A DNA stretch of 16,866 nt from positions 1-16,866 of the forward strand of contig JAJFLS010000411.1 of the NCBI GenBank assembly GCA_021772595.1, given 5' to 3'. The stretch's first letter is position 1, and every line of letters starts with the position of its first letter. This stretch comes from Opitutales bacterium (lineage in GTDB: Bacteria; Verrucomicrobiota; Verrucomicrobiia; Opitutales; Opitutaceae). This document shows positions 14,915-16,866 of this stretch, piece by piece. The notes under the pieces were generated by a model. That model searched no databases. It had not been told where the DNA came from and saw only the letters and a program-made list of their open reading frames with translations. The position numbers and the translations under genes were made by a program.

Positions 14915-15325
14915 TTATTGGCCCGCTTCCGATTCCGCTGGGTCGCGGAAGACGAACCACTTTTGCCCGACGAAATTCCAGCAAGCCCAGGCGAAGGTCG
15001 CCGCGAGAAAGGCGGGTTTCGATGTTTGGTCCAGGGCGATGGTCGTGTCGTAGACGAAGCTGTTGAGAATCCAGCCGGTCAAGTAGACGCAGGCGAATCG
15101 GATCGGTTCGCTCGCTTTGAATGCGCGGTGGCGGAATGTGAAATGCTTGTGCGCGAAAAATCCCCAGACCGAGACGCACGCGAAGCTGATTCGCTTCGCC
15201 CAGGAGCCGTCGATTTCCAGTTGCGTGGTGAGAGCTAAGTACACCGCGGCGTCGATCATAAAGGCGATTCCGCTGACGATTATGAAACGCAGGATTTGGG
15301 AAACTAATTTGCGGCGATCAAGCAT
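14915..15325 (-). CDS. GtrA-like four-helix membrane protein
   Basis: A 136-residue integral membrane protein of the GtrA/DPMS family (PF04138). It starts MLDRRKLVSQILRFIIVSGI and has about four hydrophobic helices, with the family-typical RF-I-V-SG-I-A-F-x-I-D-A-A-V-Y-L-A-L opening, FFAHKHFTFRHR after the second helix, and NFVGQKWFVFRD at the end. Family members help move polyprenyl-linked sugars or serve sugar transferases at the membrane; no glycosyltransferase partner is adjacent. The start at 15325 is preferred over an in-frame ATG at 15460, which would add 45 residues without family resemblance and run over the neighbour's start region. It is divergent from the PfpI-family gene, with 127 bases between starts. 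Confidence 0.88.
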   Translation of the reverse strand: MLDRRKLVSQILRFIIVSGIAFMIDAAVYLALTTQLEIDGSWAKRISFACVSVWGFFAHKHFTFRHRAFKASEPIRFACVYLTGWILNSFVYDTTIALDQTSKPAFLAATFAWACWNFVGQKWFVFRDPAESEAGQ

Positions 15326-15398
15326 GGAGTTGGCTCTCGTGGAGTCACGAAGCGAAGGGAGAGCTAGAAGAGCGCTCGAATTAGTGGCAAATGTTTTC

Positions 15399-15426
15399 TT
15401 GCCGATTCGTTGAAGGTTGCGAGAAT
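15399..15426 (+). promoter_or_regulatory. Possible promoter for the PfpI-family gene
   Basis: TTGCCG (15399-15404) and GAGAAT (15421-15426) with a 16-base spacer lie 26 bases before the ATG at 15453, in the 127-base gap between divergent genes. The boxes match four of six consensus bases each, so this is only a candidate. Confidence 0.25.
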
Positions 15427-15440
15427 CTCTCAATTCCCAC

Positions 15441-15445
15441 AGGAG
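15441..15445 (+). promoter_or_regulatory. Shine-Dalgarno site of the PfpI-family gene
   Basis: AGGAG lies 7 bases before the ATG at 15453. It favours this start over the in-frame ATG at 15417. Confidence 0.75.
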
Positions 15446-15452
15446 TGTATTT

Positions 15453-15998
15453 ATGAGCAAGAAAGTATTGATTGTTACAGGAGACGGCGGCGAAAGCTAC
15501 GAAGTCCTCTACGCCTATCACCGTTTCCAAGAAGCTAACATGGTCCCGGAGATCGTGGCGCCGAGCAAGCGAGCGCTGCACCTGGTCCTCCACGATTTCG
15601 CGCCCGGTTGGGACACCTATGTCGAGCGCCCGGGATATGGCGTGGATTCTACGCTGACTTTCGAAGATGTCGTTGTGGATGACTACGTTGCAATAATGCT
15701 GATTGGCGGACGAGCGCCGGAGTATCTCCGAAACGATCCGAAGGTGCTCGAGATAGTGAAGGAGTTTCACGCCAAAGGGAAATGGATCTACAGCATTTGC
15801 CACGGTATCCAGATATTGGCCACCGCCGGTCTACTCGACAAAGTAGACCTCACCTGCTACGAGCATTGCCGACCAGAAGCGGAAGCCGCGGGCGGCAAAT
15901 GGATCGGCCAGGAAGCGGTCATCCAAGGGAAGCTCATCAGCGCCCAGACCTGGCTGTCGCACCCGGATTTCTACCGTTTGATTTTCGAGAATCTATAG
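15453..15998 (+). CDS. DJ-1/PfpI family protein
   Basis: A 181-residue cytosolic protein of the DJ-1/PfpI superfamily. It opens with MSKKVLIVTGDGGESYEVLY, which carries the conserved Glu14 near the active site. The nucleophile elbow is S-I-C116-H117-G-I-Q, and IGGRAPEYLR precedes it. The length and the HDFAPGWDTYVERPGY segment fit the PfpI-like subgroup that includes proteins annotated as glyoxalase, deglycase or protease; which activity applies here cannot be told. The AGGAG 7 bases before 15453 decides the start. It is divergent from the GtrA-like gene and convergent with the small membrane protein gene at 16160. Confidence 0.93.
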   Translation: MSKKVLIVTGDGGESYEVLYAYHRFQEANMVPEIVAPSKRALHLVLHDFAPGWDTYVERPGYGVDSTLTFEDVVVDDYVAIMLIGGRAPEYLRNDPKVLEIVKEFHAKGKWIYSICHGIQILATAGLLDKVDLTCYEHCRPEAEAAGGKWIGQEAVIQGKLISAQTWLSHPDFYRLIFENL

Positions 15999-16086
15999 AG
16001 CGTTATCCTGGAATGTTCCCCGCTGCAGGTGTGGCTGGGTATACGCATCAACTTATCGCGTATTCCGCGGAGAGCTTGCCATTTCC

Positions 16087-16126
16087 ACACCGGGTTCCCG
16101 GTGTAGCTACGTCGCGAATGCGGCGT
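16087..16126. terminator. Two adjacent hairpins between convergent genes
   Basis: ACACCGGG and CCCGGTGT (16087-16104) form a perfect 8-bp stem around TT. Immediately after, ACGTCGC and GCGGCGT (16109-16126) pair with one mismatch around GAAT. They lie 88 bases after the PfpI-family stop and 33 bases from the stop of the opposing gene. No T-run follows. They may act as a bidirectional terminator or be a REP-like pair. Confidence 0.4.
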
Positions 16127-16159
16127 GGGAGTGTTTTGAAGAGACCGAACAGGTTGCGA

Positions 16160-16504
16160 CTAATCGCTCTCTGGCTCCTTGGGAGCTTCTTCGTCGGGCT
16201 CTTCTTCTTCCTTTTCCGGTTCGAAGGGCATGCCTTCGAAGGAGTAGGCGGTTTGAATTCGCTCGTAGCGTCGCTTCGGCTTCATGAATCGTCCGATCGC
16301 CGCCCCGGAAACTAGCCCGATCCCAATGCCGATCGCCATTCCCACCCTAGGATCGATTCCGGAGGTCATCGCATAGCTCACTCCGATTCCGACTCCCGCG
16401 ACTAGACCGAAGCTTATGCCGATAGACCCGCCTTGATCGCGGCCCCTTCGGGAGAAACGCTCCTTGGAGCGATCCGACATTCGGACTATTAGAAGATCAT
16501 CCAT
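16160..16504 (-). CDS. Small glycine-rich membrane protein with acidic tail
   Basis: A 114-residue protein I cannot assign to a family. It has a basic N terminus (RSKERFSRRGR) and two hydrophobic glycine-rich segments at about 27-46 (SIGISFGLVAGVGIGVSYAM) and 54-72 (VGMAIGIGIGLVSGAAIG), spaced like a glycine zipper. A basic KPKRRYER stop follows, then an acidic tail (about 95-114) of Glu, Asp and Pro. It probably forms a hairpin in the inner membrane. An internal ATG at 16480 (MSDRSKERF) is an equally possible start; neither has a Shine-Dalgarno sequence. Regular hydrophobicity and charge pattern favour a real gene. Confidence 0.65.
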   Translation of the reverse strand: MDDLLIVRMSDRSKERFSRRGRDQGGSIGISFGLVAGVGIGVSYAMTSGIDPRVGMAIGIGIGLVSGAAIGRFMKPKRRYERIQTAYSFEGMPFEPEKEEEEPDEEAPKEPESD

Positions 16505-16866
16505 TTGCTTCGTTTACGGAATATTTACAATAGCGCGAAATCGAGAATTGTCCATCGGGCTCTTCCCTTTCGCCCCATCGGGGTAACTCGCAAGTAGTTC
16601 GCGGCTCCTCGGGGCGTTTCTCTGACGCTTCATTTTTGGGCTCCAACAAATTCGGGATCCCAAAGGCGGAGCCCGGCTCTCTCACGCTCCGACCGGTTAA
16701 ATTACAACGTTGTAATTTAAACGGTCGGAGCGGTGTTGGGCCTTTCCAGGGTCTTGCCGCAGGAGCTATTGCTAGACCCGTTGCTGAAGGTGGGCTTCCG
16801 CTGTTTTGGCTCGACTTTTTATTGTAAGAAAATTCTTTGGAAAAATGCCATCACGTTTGAGATTAG
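16505..16866. other. Terminal non-coding region
   Basis: This 362-base stretch holds the second long palindrome (16685-16732) and a short CCCC/GGGG hairpin at 16573-16583. The minus-strand frame at 16497-16685 overlaps the start of the small membrane protein and shows no family features. Bases 16741-16866 show no gene or clear signal. Confidence 0.5.
16685..16732. repeat. Palindromic element, copy 2
   Basis: The arms of 24 bases pair at all but one position (position 13 from the centre). The inner 44 bases (16687-16730) align with the copy at 2144-2187 at 40 of 44 positions, and the central 20 bases AAATTACAACGTTGTAATTT are identical. Pairing extends two bases further out than in copy 1. No coding gene lies close by within the window. 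Confidence 0.9.

Noticed and set aside
16497..16685. 62-codon minus-strand frame
   Set aside because: Overlaps the start of the small membrane protein and has no hydrophobic or domain pattern; it might be part of an unrecognised repeat but I cannot support a gene.
1..16866. CRISPR arrays, tRNA, rRNA, integrase or transposase genes
   Set aside because: No regularly spaced direct repeats, cloverleaf-like sequences, conserved rRNA stretches or transposase motifs were seen on either strand.

Overview
The window most likely comes from a Verrucomicrobiota bacterium, probably of the Opitutia/Puniceicoccaceae type. The inference rests on gene content: a Tat-exported DUF1552 protein beside a multidomain DUF1587/1592/1588/1585 cytochrome, a sulfatase with a HEAT-like tail, a DUF1080 protein, and a W-rich repeat protein ending in a PDZ domain. 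Planctomycetes share these families, so the assignment is inferred from families, not from a marker gene. No rRNA, tRNA, transposase, integrase or CRISPR array is visible.

Layout. Bases 1-2007 are on the minus strand: the start of thymidylate synthase (thyA, cut by the window edge), a small S4 RNA-binding protein, and a membrane-anchored repeat/PDZ protein. A 392-base intergenic gap (2008-2399) follows and holds a striking 44-bp palindrome. Bases 2400-13012 are one plus-strand block of six proteins that all carry export signals: sulfatase, PHP-type (CehA/McbA-like) metallohydrolase, DUF1080 protein, a 933-residue Sel1-repeat protein, a Tat-exported DUF1552 protein and a DUF1592-type protein with two CxxCH haem motifs. 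Spacings of 66, 13, 88, 135 and 3 bases suggest at least two transcription units (2400-6351 and 9377-13012), with the Sel1 gene between them.

A REP-like inverted pair (13022-13089) separates this block from a convergent minus-strand gene for a protein built like a histidine kinase but lacking the phospho-accepting histidine. Upstream of it on the same strand is a GtrA-like membrane protein, divergent from a DJ-1/PfpI-family gene. A small glycine-rich membrane protein converges on the PfpI gene across two small hairpins. The last 362 bases hold a second copy of the 44-bp palindrome and no convincing gene.

Function. The 2400-13012 block looks like a periplasmic or cell-surface enzyme set: sulfate ester removal, metal-dependent hydrolysis, a sugar-binding or glycoside-cleaving fold, and a putative redox pair. 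Processing of a sulfated glycan is a reasonable guess, but no transporter, TonB receptor or classical glycoside hydrolase is present to fix the substrate. The most unusual signals are the two palindromes with a compensatory base change, the REP-like doublet and the degenerate histidine kinase.
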